Positions 1 to 7,800 of a DNA stretch of 64,000 nt are shown here, in pieces. Source of the DNA: Microbulbifer marinus (GTDB lineage Bacteria; Pseudomonadota; Gammaproteobacteria; Pseudomonadales; Cellvibrionaceae). A model generated the notes under the pieces. It was not told the origin of the DNA and ran no database searches. It saw only the letters and a list, made by a program, of their open reading frames with translations. The stretch is from the NCBI RefSeq assembly GCF_900107725.1, contig NZ_FNQO01000004.1, forward strand, positions 1 to 64,000, read 5' to 3'. The position numbers were made by a program, and so were the translations under genes. How positions within the stretch are numbered: the first letter of the stretch is position 1; each line of letters starts with the position of its first letter.

Positions 1-176
1 AAGTCTTGCTCGGAATTAAAACGTAATTCATTGACATGAGTTACTTACTTCCGATAAATCGTTTTCTGGCCGAAGCCAGATGTATCGATTCATCGCCCCG
101 TAAGCACCCACACATATTGCTTGATCGAATTTTTAAACAACTCAGTTGAGCGCTAGGCCCTAACTGCGGGACGCGT
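1..176 (-). promoter_or_regulatory. rRNA operon leader (pre-16S), 16S gene just beyond the left edge
   Basis: Read on the minus strand, this segment has the layout of a gammaproteobacterial rrn leader: a boxA-like element, then a conserved block (minus strand of 97-120, GCAATATGTGTGGGTGCTTA) that I recall from Pseudomonas-type 16S leaders, then a small hairpin (65-80) with a UUCG tetraloop. Tandem promoters lie immediately upstream. No mature 16S sequence is inside the window, so the 16S gene should start within a few tens of bases beyond position 1. Family knowledge supports the leader call; absence of the gene itself keeps it an inference. Confidence 0.8.
121..140 (-). promoter_or_regulatory. 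boxA-like antitermination element of the rrn leader
   Basis: The minus strand reads TTGTTTAAAAATTCGATCAA, resembling the CTCTTTAACAATT...TCAAGCAA arrangement of Pseudomonas rrn leaders. BoxA RNA recruits NusB/NusE so that polymerase reads through rRNA genes without Rho termination. It sits about 37 bp downstream of the most proximal rrn promoter, a usual place for it. Confidence 0.6.
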
Positions 177-204
177 ATTCTACACATCCGGGCTGCTGAA
201 GCAA
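177..204 (-). promoter_or_regulatory. rrn promoter, most proximal copy
   Basis: Minus strand: -35 TTGCTT (199-204), 16-bp spacer, -10 TAGAAT (177-182). A-tracts directly upstream of the -35 look like an UP element. It is the last of a series of tandem promoters feeding the rRNA operon to the left. Confidence 0.65.
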
Positions 205-301
205 GTGCTTTTTTGCAGCTTTTTTCGAGGTTTTCGCAGCGGCTCGAGAGCCTCTTTCCAACCTCGCGAAACCGCTTCCGGTTCCGCTTGAAGGGGCGCG
301 C

Positions 302-329
302 ATTATAGCGACCTCCTCAACCCTGACAA
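302..329 (-). promoter_or_regulatory. rrn promoter, second copy
   Basis: Minus strand: -35 TTGTCA (324-329), 16-bp spacer, consensus -10 TATAAT (302-307), then a GC-rich discriminator GCGCGCC of the kind found at stringently controlled promoters. Two A-runs lie just upstream. Sequence closely resembles the copy at 450-477. Confidence 0.8.
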
Positions 330-449
330 GCTCTTTTTTGGAGCTTTTTTCGGAAGAGGAAAGCGCCGCTAAAAGCTGCTCTTTCATCCCTCGAAGGGTT
401 GCCAGGAACCCCCTCTGGAAGCCTTCAGACTCCCTTCGAAGTGGCGCGC

Positions 450-477
450 ATTATAGCGACCTCTTCGACCTTGGCAA
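450..477 (-). promoter_or_regulatory. rrn promoter, third copy
   Basis: Minus strand: -35 TTGCCA (472-477), 16-bp spacer, -10 TATAAT (450-455), discriminator GCGCGCC. The core and its upstream A-tract are nearly the same as the copy at 302-329, which suggests duplication of a promoter unit of about 125-150 bp. Confidence 0.8.
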
Positions 478-559
478 GCTCTTTTTTGAAGAAATTTTCT
501 TAAGAAAATCAATCACTTGGAGCCACCTCCTCACTGCTTCTCAAGCAGCGAGGGCGCGA

Positions 560-588
560 ACTATAAGGGCTGCCGAAACCCGCCGCAA
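560..588 (-). promoter_or_regulatory. possible distal rrn promoter, weaker match
   Basis: Minus strand: -35 TTGCGG (583-588), 17-bp spacer, -10 TATAGT (560-565). It lies about 60 bp past the tyrS stop codon and fits the 110-150 bp spacing of the other three copies, but the hexamers are poorer and the upstream repeat is not preserved. Confidence 0.4.
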
Positions 589-648
589 GCACTTTCGTGA
601 CAAAACTGTAAAAAAGATTTTTCCGGCAAAAATTCGCTCAAAAACCAA

Positions 649-1953
649 TCAGCTTTCAAGGGTAAACAGGTGGTACTTCTTCTTACCCAGGCGAACGATA
701 AAGAAGCGCCCACACAACGCCCGATCGGCACTGAAGACCGCCGCGGGATCAGCATTGAATTCCATCCCTACAGCCTGCCCATTGACCAGCACCGCATTGC
801 GCCCCAGTGCATCCTTTACCGGCTTGCCGGAAGGCGCCATGCCCGCGTCAACCAGCAGATTGATCAGGCTCTGACCGCCAAAGTCGGCCGGCAGCACTGA
901 ACTCGGCAGGCCATCGAGGCGCAACTGCTCGAGATCGCTCTCTGACAGGTCGGCGATGTCGCCGGAGAACAGCGCACGGGAAATGCGCTCTGCCGCGGCA
1001 AGCCCCTCATCGCCGTGTATGAGTCGAGTCACCTCGCGCGCCAGGATACCCTGCGCCTCCGGCTTGCCGGCACGCTCGCGGTCCGCCGCCTCAATTTCGT
1101 CGATCTCGTCGACACTGAGGAAGGTGAAGTACCGTAGGAACTTGTAGACATCCGCGTCGGCGGTATTCAGCCAGAACTGGTAGAAAGCGTAGGGCGAGGT
1201 GCGGTTCGCATCCAGCCAGATAGTGCCGCTCTCGGTCTTGCCAAACTTGGTGCCGTCCGCCTTGGTGACCAGTGGCAGGGTCAGGCCGTAGACCTTGCCG
1301 CGGTGTTGCCGGCGGGCCAGGTCGACGCCGCCAGTGATATTGCCCCACTGGTCTGAGCCACCGATCTGCAGAGTACAATTGTAGCGCTTGAACAGTTCCG
1401 CGAAGTCCATTGACTGCAGCAGCATGTAAGAAAACTCGGTAAAGGAGATACCCTCACCCTCGCGCTGGATACGCTGCTTGACCGATTCCTTGTTGATCAT
1501 ATTGTTGACGGAGAAATGTTTTCCTACGTCACGCAGGAAATCGAGCACATTCAGATCCTGAGTCCAGTCGAGGTTGTTGGCGACGACGGCACTGTTGTCG
1601 CCACAATCAAAATCTATGAACTGGGACACCTGGCGCTTCAGTTTCTCCACCCAGCCGGAAACCACCTCCGGCGTATTGAGGCTGCGCTCCTGCGTCTTGA
1701 AGGAAGGGTCGCCAATCAGGCCGGTTGCGCCGCCAACCAGTGCAATAGGCTTGTGTCCTGCCGCCTGAAACCTCTTCAAAGTAAGCAGCGGTACTAGACT
1801 GCCTATATGAAGGGAATCTGCAGTGGGGTCGAAACCGCAATAGAGGGTGCGGCTCTCCGTCAAATGCTGCGTCAGCTCGCCGTCGCCGGTCGCCTGATTA
1901 ATCAGCCCGCGGCGATCCAAGTCTTTAAGCAGTGTCGCGTCGACCCCAGCCAT
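649..1953 (-). CDS. tyrS: tyrosyl-tRNA synthetase
   Basis: Charges tRNA-Tyr with tyrosine in the cytoplasm. The 434-residue protein is a class I synthetase: the HIGH-type motif is HIGS at residues 49-52, the tRNA/amino-acid contact segment IGGSDQWGN is near 197-205, and the KMSKS-type loop appears as KFGKT at 236-240. The C-terminal ~75 residues form the S4-like RNA-binding domain. The ATG at 1953 gives the expected N-terminus, with the Rossmann fold starting near residue 37. It is transcribed towards the rRNA operon, an arrangement I recall from Pseudomonas tyrZ. No intrinsic terminator is evident between it and the rrn promoters. Confidence 0.97.
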   Translation of the reverse strand: MAGVDATLLKDLDRRGLINQATGDGELTQHLTESRTLYCGFDPTADSLHIGSLVPLLTLKRFQAAGHKPIALVGGATGLIGDPSFKTQERSLNTPEVVSGWVEKLKRQVSQFIDFDCGDNSAVVANNLDWTQDLNVLDFLRDVGKHFSVNNMINKESVKQRIQREGEGISFTEFSYMLLQSMDFAELFKRYNCTLQIGGSDQWGNITGGVDLARRQHRGKVYGLTLPLVTKADGTKFGKTESGTIWLDANRTSPYAFYQFWLNTADADVYKFLRYFTFLSVDEIDEIEAADRERAGKPEAQGILAREVTRLIHGDEGLAAAERISRALFSGDIADLSESDLEQLRLDGLPSSVLPADFGGQSLINLLVDAGMAPSGKPVKDALGRNAVLVNGQAVGMEFNADPAAVFSADRALCGRFFIVRLGKKKYHLFTLES

Positions 1954-2245
1954 GGTTTTCCCTCGTAATATGACTCGAATTAAGACCGCCGGACGGCGGC
2001 GAAATGGGCTGCAACATTACCGGACTTTGCGGTAAATACAAGCTGCGGCCGGTAGATGCGCCTAGCGCAGGCGCAAACTACCGTCAGGGAACAAGTGGAA
2101 AGGAACTCAGTCATGGACAGACAGGTCAATTACTCCGTGAACCACGGCGGAATATTTGTTATAAAGCCGCCTCAGTGCTCGTTTTTTAGGCACCCGCTGC
2201 CCGCAGCACCGATAACAAAGACAACCAGCGCCAATCGTTAAGACC

Positions 2246-3613
2246 ATGCAAAATAAACGCAAACCGACGCCGCGCCTGTTGGGCGCCCTGCGCCAGCACT
2301 TCCCGCGCACCCACGCTGTCACCGCCGGTGCGGCAAGCTTCGCCCTGGCGCTGACCATGTTTGTCTCCACCCCGGAAGTGGAGGCCAAACGACTGTCACT
2401 ACCGGTGAACCTCTCCACTGTTGAGGAAGCGAGCGCCGCAACGCCGTTAGCACAGCAGCCCCCGGAAACGATTGAGCCCAAACTGCGCTCGCAAAGCCTT
2501 AAAGTGCAGAATGGCGATACGCTGTCGGACCTGTTCCAGCGCGCCGGCATCAGCACGGCTGAGATGTACCAGCTGCTCTCCAGTGGCAAAGAAGCAAAGC
2601 AGCTAGCCCGTTTGACACCGGGAGAGGAGCTCACCTTCCATATTGACGACGACGGCGCCCTGCAGAGTCTGGAGCTGCACCGCGACCGCCTCAACTTGGT
2701 TGAATTCAGTCGCGGCGAAGCCGACAAGTTCACCTATGCCCTGCACCAGCGGGAACCGGACAGCTACGCCGCCTACCGCGAGGCCGAGATCGACAGCTCG
2801 CTGTTCGTCGCCGGCAGCAACGCCGGCCTCAGCCAGAGCCTGATCATGGAAATGGCGGAAGTGTTCAGCTCCGATATCGACTTTGCACTGGATATCCGCA
2901 AGGGCGACCGCTTCAGTGTGATGTATGACGAGAAATTCCTCGACGGCGAGAAGATTGGCAACGGCCCGATCCAGGCAGTGAGCTTTACCAACCAGGGCAA
3001 GACCTTCAGTGCGGTGCGCTATGTCGACAGCAATGGTGACGCCAACTACTACACGCCCGACGGCAAGAGCATGCGCAAGGCATTTATCCGCACGCCGGTG
3101 GATATCGGCCGCATCAGCTCGCATTTCAACCCGCGCCGCCTGCACCCGATCTTCAAGACGCGCCGCCCGCACAATGGCACCGACTACGCCGCCCCCCGCG
3201 GTACGCCGGTTTACGCTGCCGGCGACGGCCGTGTGATCAAGGCCGGTTACAGCAAGTCCAATGGCAACTATGTGTTTATCCAGCATGGCGAGCGCTACGT
3301 AACCCGCTACCTGCACCTGACCAAGCGCAAGGTAAAGCGGGGTCAGCGAGTCAAGCAGCGCCAGGTGATCGGTACCGTTGGCTCCACCGGCTACGCCACC
3401 GGACCGCATCTCCACTACGAATTCCTGGTCAACGGCCGCCACCGCAATCCGGCCACCATCGTGCGCAAGCTGCCGAAAGCCAAATCCATTCCCGACGCGG
3501 AAATGGCCCGCTTCAAGGCCCAGACACAGCCTCTGCTGGCAAAACTGGAAAACTACGAACAACCCGCCCTGGCGCAACGCAGCGAAGATAACGACAACAA
3601 CAGCGTTAACTAG
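2246..3613 (+). CDS. mepM: M23 family murein endopeptidase, MepM/OapA-like
   Basis: Periplasmic or inner-membrane-anchored metallo-endopeptidase that would cut peptide cross-links to open the sacculus for growth. The 455-residue protein has a basic N-terminus and a hydrophobic anchor (about residues 25-43), an OapA/LysM-like region (about 85-150) and a C-terminal LytM/M23 domain. The zinc ligands are visible as HNGTD near residue 308 and the HLH of GPHLHYEF near 386, so it should be catalytically competent. The start at 2246 gives a complete signal-anchor. It lies between divergent tyrS and anmK, whose ATG is 1 bp after this stop, so the two are probably cotranscribed. The gene symbol follows the E. 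coli homologue and is less certain than the family. Confidence 0.88.
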   Translation: MQNKRKPTPRLLGALRQHFPRTHAVTAGAASFALALTMFVSTPEVEAKRLSLPVNLSTVEEASAATPLAQQPPETIEPKLRSQSLKVQNGDTLSDLFQRAGISTAEMYQLLSSGKEAKQLARLTPGEELTFHIDDDGALQSLELHRDRLNLVEFSRGEADKFTYALHQREPDSYAAYREAEIDSSLFVAGSNAGLSQSLIMEMAEVFSSDIDFALDIRKGDRFSVMYDEKFLDGEKIGNGPIQAVSFTNQGKTFSAVRYVDSNGDANYYTPDGKSMRKAFIRTPVDIGRISSHFNPRRLHPIFKTRRPHNGTDYAAPRGTPVYAAGDGRVIKAGYSKSNGNYVFIQHGERYVTRYLHLTKRKVKRGQRVKQRQVIGTVGSTGYATGPHLHYEFLVNGRHRNPATIVRKLPKAKSIPDAEMARFKAQTQPLLAKLENYEQPALAQRSEDNDNNSVN

Positions 3614-3614
3614 A

Positions 3615-4724
3615 ATGCCCGATCTCTATATCGGCCTGATGTCCGGCACCAGCGTCGACTCCATCGACGCGGTGCTGGTCGACTTCGGCGACGAAGACAA
3701 GCCAAAACCACGTATCCTGACCGCTCTCGGTCACCCGATCCACCCGACACTCCGCGACGCTATCCTCGCTCTCTGCGCGCCGGGCCCCTCCGAGCTCGAT
3801 CGCGCCGGTCAACTGGACCGGCAGCTGGGGCAGGCATTTGCCGAGGCGACCAACACACTGTTGGCGCGCGCCGGCGTTGAAGCCGCGGATATCACCGCGA
3901 TCGGCAGCCACGGACAGACAGTACGCCACCGGCCGCCGGGTACGGTGGCTGCGCCCTTTACCGTGCAGCTGGGCGACCCCAATACCATTGCCGCGCTCAC
4001 AGGTATTACCACGGTCGCCGATTTCCGCCGCCGCGACATGGCCCTCGGTGGCCAAGGCGCACCGCTGATGCCGGCATTCCACCGCGCCGCTTTTGCCACC
4101 GACTGCGATCGCGCGGTGGTTAATATCGGCGGCATGGCAAACATCACCGAACTGGCCGCAGACGGCAGCGTCTACGGTTACGATACCGGCCCGGGCAATG
4201 CATTGCTGGATTACTGGATCGGCCTGCACAAGGGGCAGTCCTTTGACCGCGATGGTGCCTGGGCCGCCAGTGGCCGCGCCAATCCCGAATTGCTCAACCG
4301 GCTGATGGCCGATCCCTACTTCGCAGCCAAACCGCCCAAGAGCACCGGGCGCGAAACCTTCAACGCCAACTGGCTGGAGCAGGCCTGCGCGGGCCTGGAA
4401 CTGGCGCCGCCGGACGTACAGGCGACGCTGACGGAAGTCACTGCCGCCAGTATTGCCGAGGCGGTACATCAGTTCGCCGACGGCGGGGAATTACTCGTGT
4501 GCGGTGGCGGCGCCAAGAACAAAGATCTGCTGGCGCGCCTGCGTCGACGCCTGCCGACCTGGTCGATTGCCGATACCGGCAGTTACGGCATAGATGCAGA
4601 CTGGCTGGAGGCCGTTGGGTTTGCATGGCTGGCGCGGCAGACACTGCTCGGACTGCCGGGGAACTGCCCGGGCGTCACCGGTGCCCGGCAGGAGGCGGTA
4701 CTGGGCGGCATTTACCCCGCCTGA
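3615..4724 (+). CDS. anmK: anhydro-N-acetylmuramic acid kinase
   Basis: Hydrolyses the 1,6-anhydro ring of anhMurNAc and phosphorylates it to MurNAc-6-phosphate during peptidoglycan recycling. From the ATG at 3615 the product is 369 residues, normal for the family. The N-terminal phosphate loop is MSGTSVDSID (residues 9-18; most members have DG rather than DS), with SHGQT, the ADFRRRD segment and the ATP-site glycine cluster VCGGGAKN towards the C-terminus. A longer frame upstream overlaps mepM and lacks family sequence. Later steps of the same pathway, amgK and murU, lie about 40 kb away in this window. It converges on erpA. Confidence 0.95.
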   Translation: MPDLYIGLMSGTSVDSIDAVLVDFGDEDKPKPRILTALGHPIHPTLRDAILALCAPGPSELDRAGQLDRQLGQAFAEATNTLLARAGVEAADITAIGSHGQTVRHRPPGTVAAPFTVQLGDPNTIAALTGITTVADFRRRDMALGGQGAPLMPAFHRAAFATDCDRAVVNIGGMANITELAADGSVYGYDTGPGNALLDYWIGLHKGQSFDRDGAWAASGRANPELLNRLMADPYFAAKPPKSTGRETFNANWLEQACAGLELAPPDVQATLTEVTAASIAEAVHQFADGGELLVCGGGAKNKDLLARLRRRLPTWSIADTGSYGIDADWLEAVGFAWLARQTLLGLPGNCPGVTGARQEAVLGGIYPA

Positions 4725-4859
4725 GCACCGCCGCACCTCCTGACATCACAGGATATTGAAAATATAGTTGAACCAGGGTGTTGCCGCTGATCCCGCTGCG
4801 GACAATCTTGACTCCGCAGCCGCCAACAGTGATCTGGAGGTGTGCCCAACAGGTAGGGT

Positions 4860-5213
4860 CTAGATGGAGAAGGAGGAACCGCAACCGCAGGTGGATGAGG
4901 CATTGGGGTTCTGAACGACAAAGCGGGAGCCGGACAGGCCCTCTTCGTAGTCGACGCTGGCGCCCACCAGGTAGGGATAACTCATCGCATCGACAAGCAC
5001 CTGAATACCGTCCTTTTCGACCACTGCGTCATCTTCCGCCACCAGCTCGTCGAAGGTGAAACCGTACTGGAAACCAGAGCACCCACCACCTGTCACGAAA
5101 ACGCGCAGTTTCAGTTCGGGATTGCCCTCATCTTCCAGCAGGCTTTTGACCTTGGCCACCGCCTTATCGGTCACCACCACCGGTTCGGGAGAAAAGGAAA
5201 CAGCTTCTGACAT
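4860..5213 (-). CDS. erpA: A-type iron-sulfur carrier protein
   Basis: Delivers Fe-S clusters to apoproteins, classically the isoprenoid enzymes IspG/IspH. The 117-residue protein has the full A-type signature: [11 protein letters not shown] in the middle and the C-terminal pair STCGCGSSF, giving the three cluster-binding cysteines. Length and the SxFxI-type C-terminus fit ErpA rather than IscA/SufA. It is the last gene of a minus-strand run argC-DUF6776-bactofilin-erpA, separated from bactofilin by 173 bp that contain a hairpin, so it probably also has its own promoter. Confidence 0.95.
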   Translation of the reverse strand: MSEAVSFSPEPVVVTDKAVAKVKSLLEDEGNPELKLRVFVTGGGCSGFQYGFTFDELVAEDDAVVEKDGIQVLVDAMSYPYLVGASVDYEEGLSGSRFVVQNPNASSTCGCGSSFSI

Positions 5214-5328
5214 AGGTCTCTCTCAGCGCATCGAGACATTCGCGACTCGTAAGAAAATTATACAGAGCGCAGCCTCGAGGCGGTCATCTTGCTTAAACCC
5301 AGAAAAACAGTCAAGTATTATGAAGCAG

Positions 5329-5361
5329 CGAGCCCCGACACCACAGGGTAGCCGGGGCTCG
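5329..5361 (-). terminator. hairpin downstream of the bactofilin gene
   Basis: A perfect 9-bp inverted repeat (5329-5337 with 5353-5361) with a 15-nt loop lies 25 bp after the bactofilin stop. There is no immediate U-run on the minus strand, so termination may be partial. Confidence 0.45.
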
Positions 5362-5386
5362 TGAGCAGCGCCAACGGGCGCCGATA

Positions 5387-5830
5387 TCAGTCGGCTTCGA
5401 TGACCGTCTCTTCCTCAGAGTACTCGATCATGCGCGGCTCACCGGTGGCATCCATGTCGATGTTGGAAACCAGAGATCCGTTAACCTGGGCACCCTTGAC
5501 CATTTCAATCAGCTTGTAGTGAACGTTGCCTTCCACCATCGCCTTGGTGGCCAGCTCCAGGTGGCGCGCAGCGTAGACATCGCCCTGGACATTGCCGTTG
5601 ATCACAACGTGGGGCACGCGGATTTCACCTTCCACCGTGCCACCGTCAACGATCTGCAGGCGGGCGTCGCTATCGCTATGCGCGCTGACGTTGCCGCGCA
5701 CCTTGCCCTCGATCACCAGGTTGCCGCGAAAATGCAGGTCGCCGGACACTTCAGTCTGGCGTGCAATCAGAGTCGTGTGGTTGCTACTCGTGCTAGCCAT
5801 AGTAGGAGCCTTCTCTTTTTTACTAAACAT
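5387..5830 (-). CDS. bactofilin
   Basis: Polymer-forming cytoskeletal protein (DUF583), usually membrane-associated and involved in cell shape or positioning of wall enzymes. The 147-residue protein consists of a short charged N-terminal tail (MFSKKEK), a central right-handed beta-helix domain (about residues 22-120) with the repeating pattern of V/I every second residue and GxVxGxV turns, and an acidic C-terminal tail. A second ATG 30 nt downstream is an alternative start. It follows the DUF6776 gene by 33 bp and precedes erpA, a combination that looks conserved in pseudomonad-like genomes. Confidence 0.9.
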   Translation of the reverse strand: MFSKKEKAPTMASTSSNHTTLIARQTEVSGDLHFRGNLVIEGKVRGNVSAHSDSDARLQIVDGGTVEGEIRVPHVVINGNVQGDVYAARHLELATKAMVEGNVHYKLIEMVKGAQVNGSLVSNIDMDATGEPRMIEYSEEETVIEAD

Positions 5831-5863
5831 AATTCAGTCAAACCTCATCGTTCAGCGCTGTGG

Positions 5864-6607
5864 CTAGCTTTTCTGCACCAGCCAGCCATAGCGCTGCTCT
5901 ATATTGAAACCCTTGCGTCCGCTCGATTTGAGCGACAGCTCGACGCCTTCCGGCTCGAAACCCTCGGGCAACTGCAGCTCGCCTTCGATATTCTGGAAGT
6001 ACTTGAAACGCAATGGAATCGACTCGCTATCCACCTGTGGCGACAGGTCGCTCAGTGGGTAGCGTTTTGGCTGTCCATCCTGGCGGCCCACAATGGTGAA
6101 GGTTGCATTCCCCTTCACGACAGTGTGTCGCGTGGCCGACTGCTGTACCAGCAGTTTGTACTGATAGCGGTGCACATCGGCGGTCTGCGAAATACTGAAA
6201 CGGCCGATGGACACCCCATCGCTGCCGTCGGCCGGCGCCATCAGGCCCCGGTAGAAGGAAATTTCCTGCTTGAGCTCGGCGATACGGCTCTCTTTCTGCA
6301 CCAATTCCGCACGCACCTTCTCGCTGGCCTGTTCGCCGATCGTCAGCGACTGCTCGGCGGTCGCGGCCCGCAGACGCAATGCCTCGTTTTCACTTTTCAG
6401 TTCATCGAGCTGTTGCAGGGCCTTCTCGTGAGCCAGTGTCTTCTGGTCGAGATTGCTGCGCAGGTGGTGCTGACCGGCAAAATAGGCCGCCGCGGAAGTG
6501 GCCAACACCAGCAAGGCGGCACCCACGATGGAAAGGGCACCGGAAAACGGCCGATGGGGCACCACCTTCATGCGGTACTGCTTGCTGCCTTTTACTTTGC
6601 GCGTCAT
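5864..6607 (-). CDS. DUF6776-like membrane-anchored coiled-coil protein
   Basis: I recognise no enzymatic motif. The 247-residue product has a basic cytoplasmic N-terminus, one membrane segment (about residues 24-45), a heptad-rich coiled coil (about 50-120, rich in L, E, K, Q) and a beta-rich periplasmic C-terminal domain ending YGWLVQKS. This architecture resembles DUF6776, an uncharacterised family found beside bactofilin genes. The tight spacing to bactofilin suggests a shared role at the envelope, perhaps as a membrane partner of the filament; that is inference from gene order only. Confidence 0.75.
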   Translation of the reverse strand: MTRKVKGSKQYRMKVVPHRPFSGALSIVGAALLVLATSAAAYFAGQHHLRSNLDQKTLAHEKALQQLDELKSENEALRLRAATAEQSLTIGEQASEKVRAELVQKESRIAELKQEISFYRGLMAPADGSDGVSIGRFSISQTADVHRYQYKLLVQQSATRHTVVKGNATFTIVGRQDGQPKRYPLSDLSPQVDSESIPLRFKYFQNIEGELQLPEGFEPEGVELSLKSSGRKGFNIEQRYGWLVQKS

Positions 6608-6660
6608 GAAATCCGCTGTTGTTATCTGGTTATACGTTTGTCGTGGTGAGCCTGCCGATT

Positions 6661-7707
6661 TTAAGGCAGCAGCGCCGGGCTCTCCAGCCCCAGGGCCTCA
6701 TCCAGCCCGAACATGATGTTCATGTTCTGCATCGCCTGCGCCGAAGACCCCTTGGCCAGGTTGTCGATCACCGCTAACACCACCACGGTATCCCGCCCCT
6801 GCGGCTGCAGCACCGAGAGGCGACAGATATTGGTGCCCCGCACACTGCGGGTCTGCGGGTGGCTACCGGCCGGCATGACATCGACAAACGGTTCGTCCCT
6901 ATACCGACTCTCAAACAGCTGCTGCAGTTCCGCTGCCGACTGGCCGGATTGCACATTTGCAAACAGGGTCGCGTGGATTCCGCGCACCATCGGCACCAGA
7001 TGGGGGACGAAGGTGACACGCGCAGGACTGGCTCCGGCAGGTTGCACCCGGCGCAGAGTCTGCTCGATTTCCGGCAGGTGGCGATGACCGCCGGCGGCGT
7101 AGGCGCGGAAGTTGTCACTGTTCTCCGCCAGTAGCAGATCCGTCTTGGCCTGACGGCCGGCGCCGCTGGCGCCGCTGGCAGCGCTGGCGATCAGCTGCTG
7201 CGGGTCGACGATACCCGCCTCCAGCAGCGGTATCCAGCCGAGCTGGACCGCCGTCGGGTAACAGCCGGGGCAGGCCACCAGCTGTGCACCGGCAATCTCC
7301 GCGCGGTTGATCTCCGGCAGACCGTAGGCTGCCTGCGCCGCCAGTTCCGGAGCCGCATGCTGCTGGCCGTACCACTGTTCCCAGGCGGGGATATCCGTGA
7401 GGCGAAAATCCGCTGACAGGTCGATCACCCTCACGCCGCGGCGGATCAGCTCCGGCACCTGCGCCTGCGCGACACCGTGGGGCGTCGCGAAAAACACCAG
7501 ATCACAGGCCGCCAGCTGCTCCAGATCCGGCTCACAGAAGGCGAGCTCACAGTGACCGCGCAGACTCGGAAATAGCTCTGCCACTGGCGTGCCGGCAAGC
7601 GCGCGGGAAGTTATCGCCGTCAGTTCTACCTGCGGGTGCGTGACCAGCAAGCGCAACAATTCTACGCCCGTGTAGCCGGTACCGCCGACAATTGCTACCT
7701 TAATCAC
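6661..7707 (-). CDS. argC: N-acetyl-gamma-glutamyl-phosphate reductase
   Basis: Third step of arginine biosynthesis, NADPH-dependent reduction of N-acetylglutamyl phosphate to the semialdehyde. The 348-residue protein opens with the Rossmann motif [14 protein letters not shown] (residues 8-21) and carries the catalytic cysteine in [11 protein letters not shown] in the middle of the chain. Length and motifs are standard. It heads the minus-strand run argC-DUF6776-bactofilin-erpA and is divergent from the ClC antiporter gene across about 90 bp. Confidence 0.96.
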   Translation of the reverse strand: MIKVAIVGGTGYTGVELLRLLVTHPQVELTAITSRALAGTPVAELFPSLRGHCELAFCEPDLEQLAACDLVFFATPHGVAQAQVPELIRRGVRVIDLSADFRLTDIPAWEQWYGQQHAAPELAAQAAYGLPEINRAEIAGAQLVACPGCYPTAVQLGWIPLLEAGIVDPQQLIASAASGASGAGRQAKTDLLLAENSDNFRAYAAGGHRHLPEIEQTLRRVQPAGASPARVTFVPHLVPMVRGIHATLFANVQSGQSAAELQQLFESRYRDEPFVDVMPAGSHPQTRSVRGTNICRLSVLQPQGRDTVVVLAVIDNLAKGSSAQAMQNMNIMFGLDEALGLESPALLP

Positions 7708-7800
7708 CTCGTTCGAGTCTCCCTGTTTCCCCGCCGGCCACGGCGGCAGCGCCTGAATCAGCGGAGCACTCTACCACAAGCTTCTGCACTTTAAGGATGT

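Noticed and set aside
2004-2241. Two overlapping small frames in the tyrS-mepM gap
   Set aside because: Both lack convincing ribosome sites and conserved-looking sequence, and they occupy the region where the divergent promoters must be.
5519-6649. 376-codon open frame on the plus strand
   Set aside because: Antisense to bactofilin and the DUF6776-like gene, which form a conserved operon; no motif recognised.
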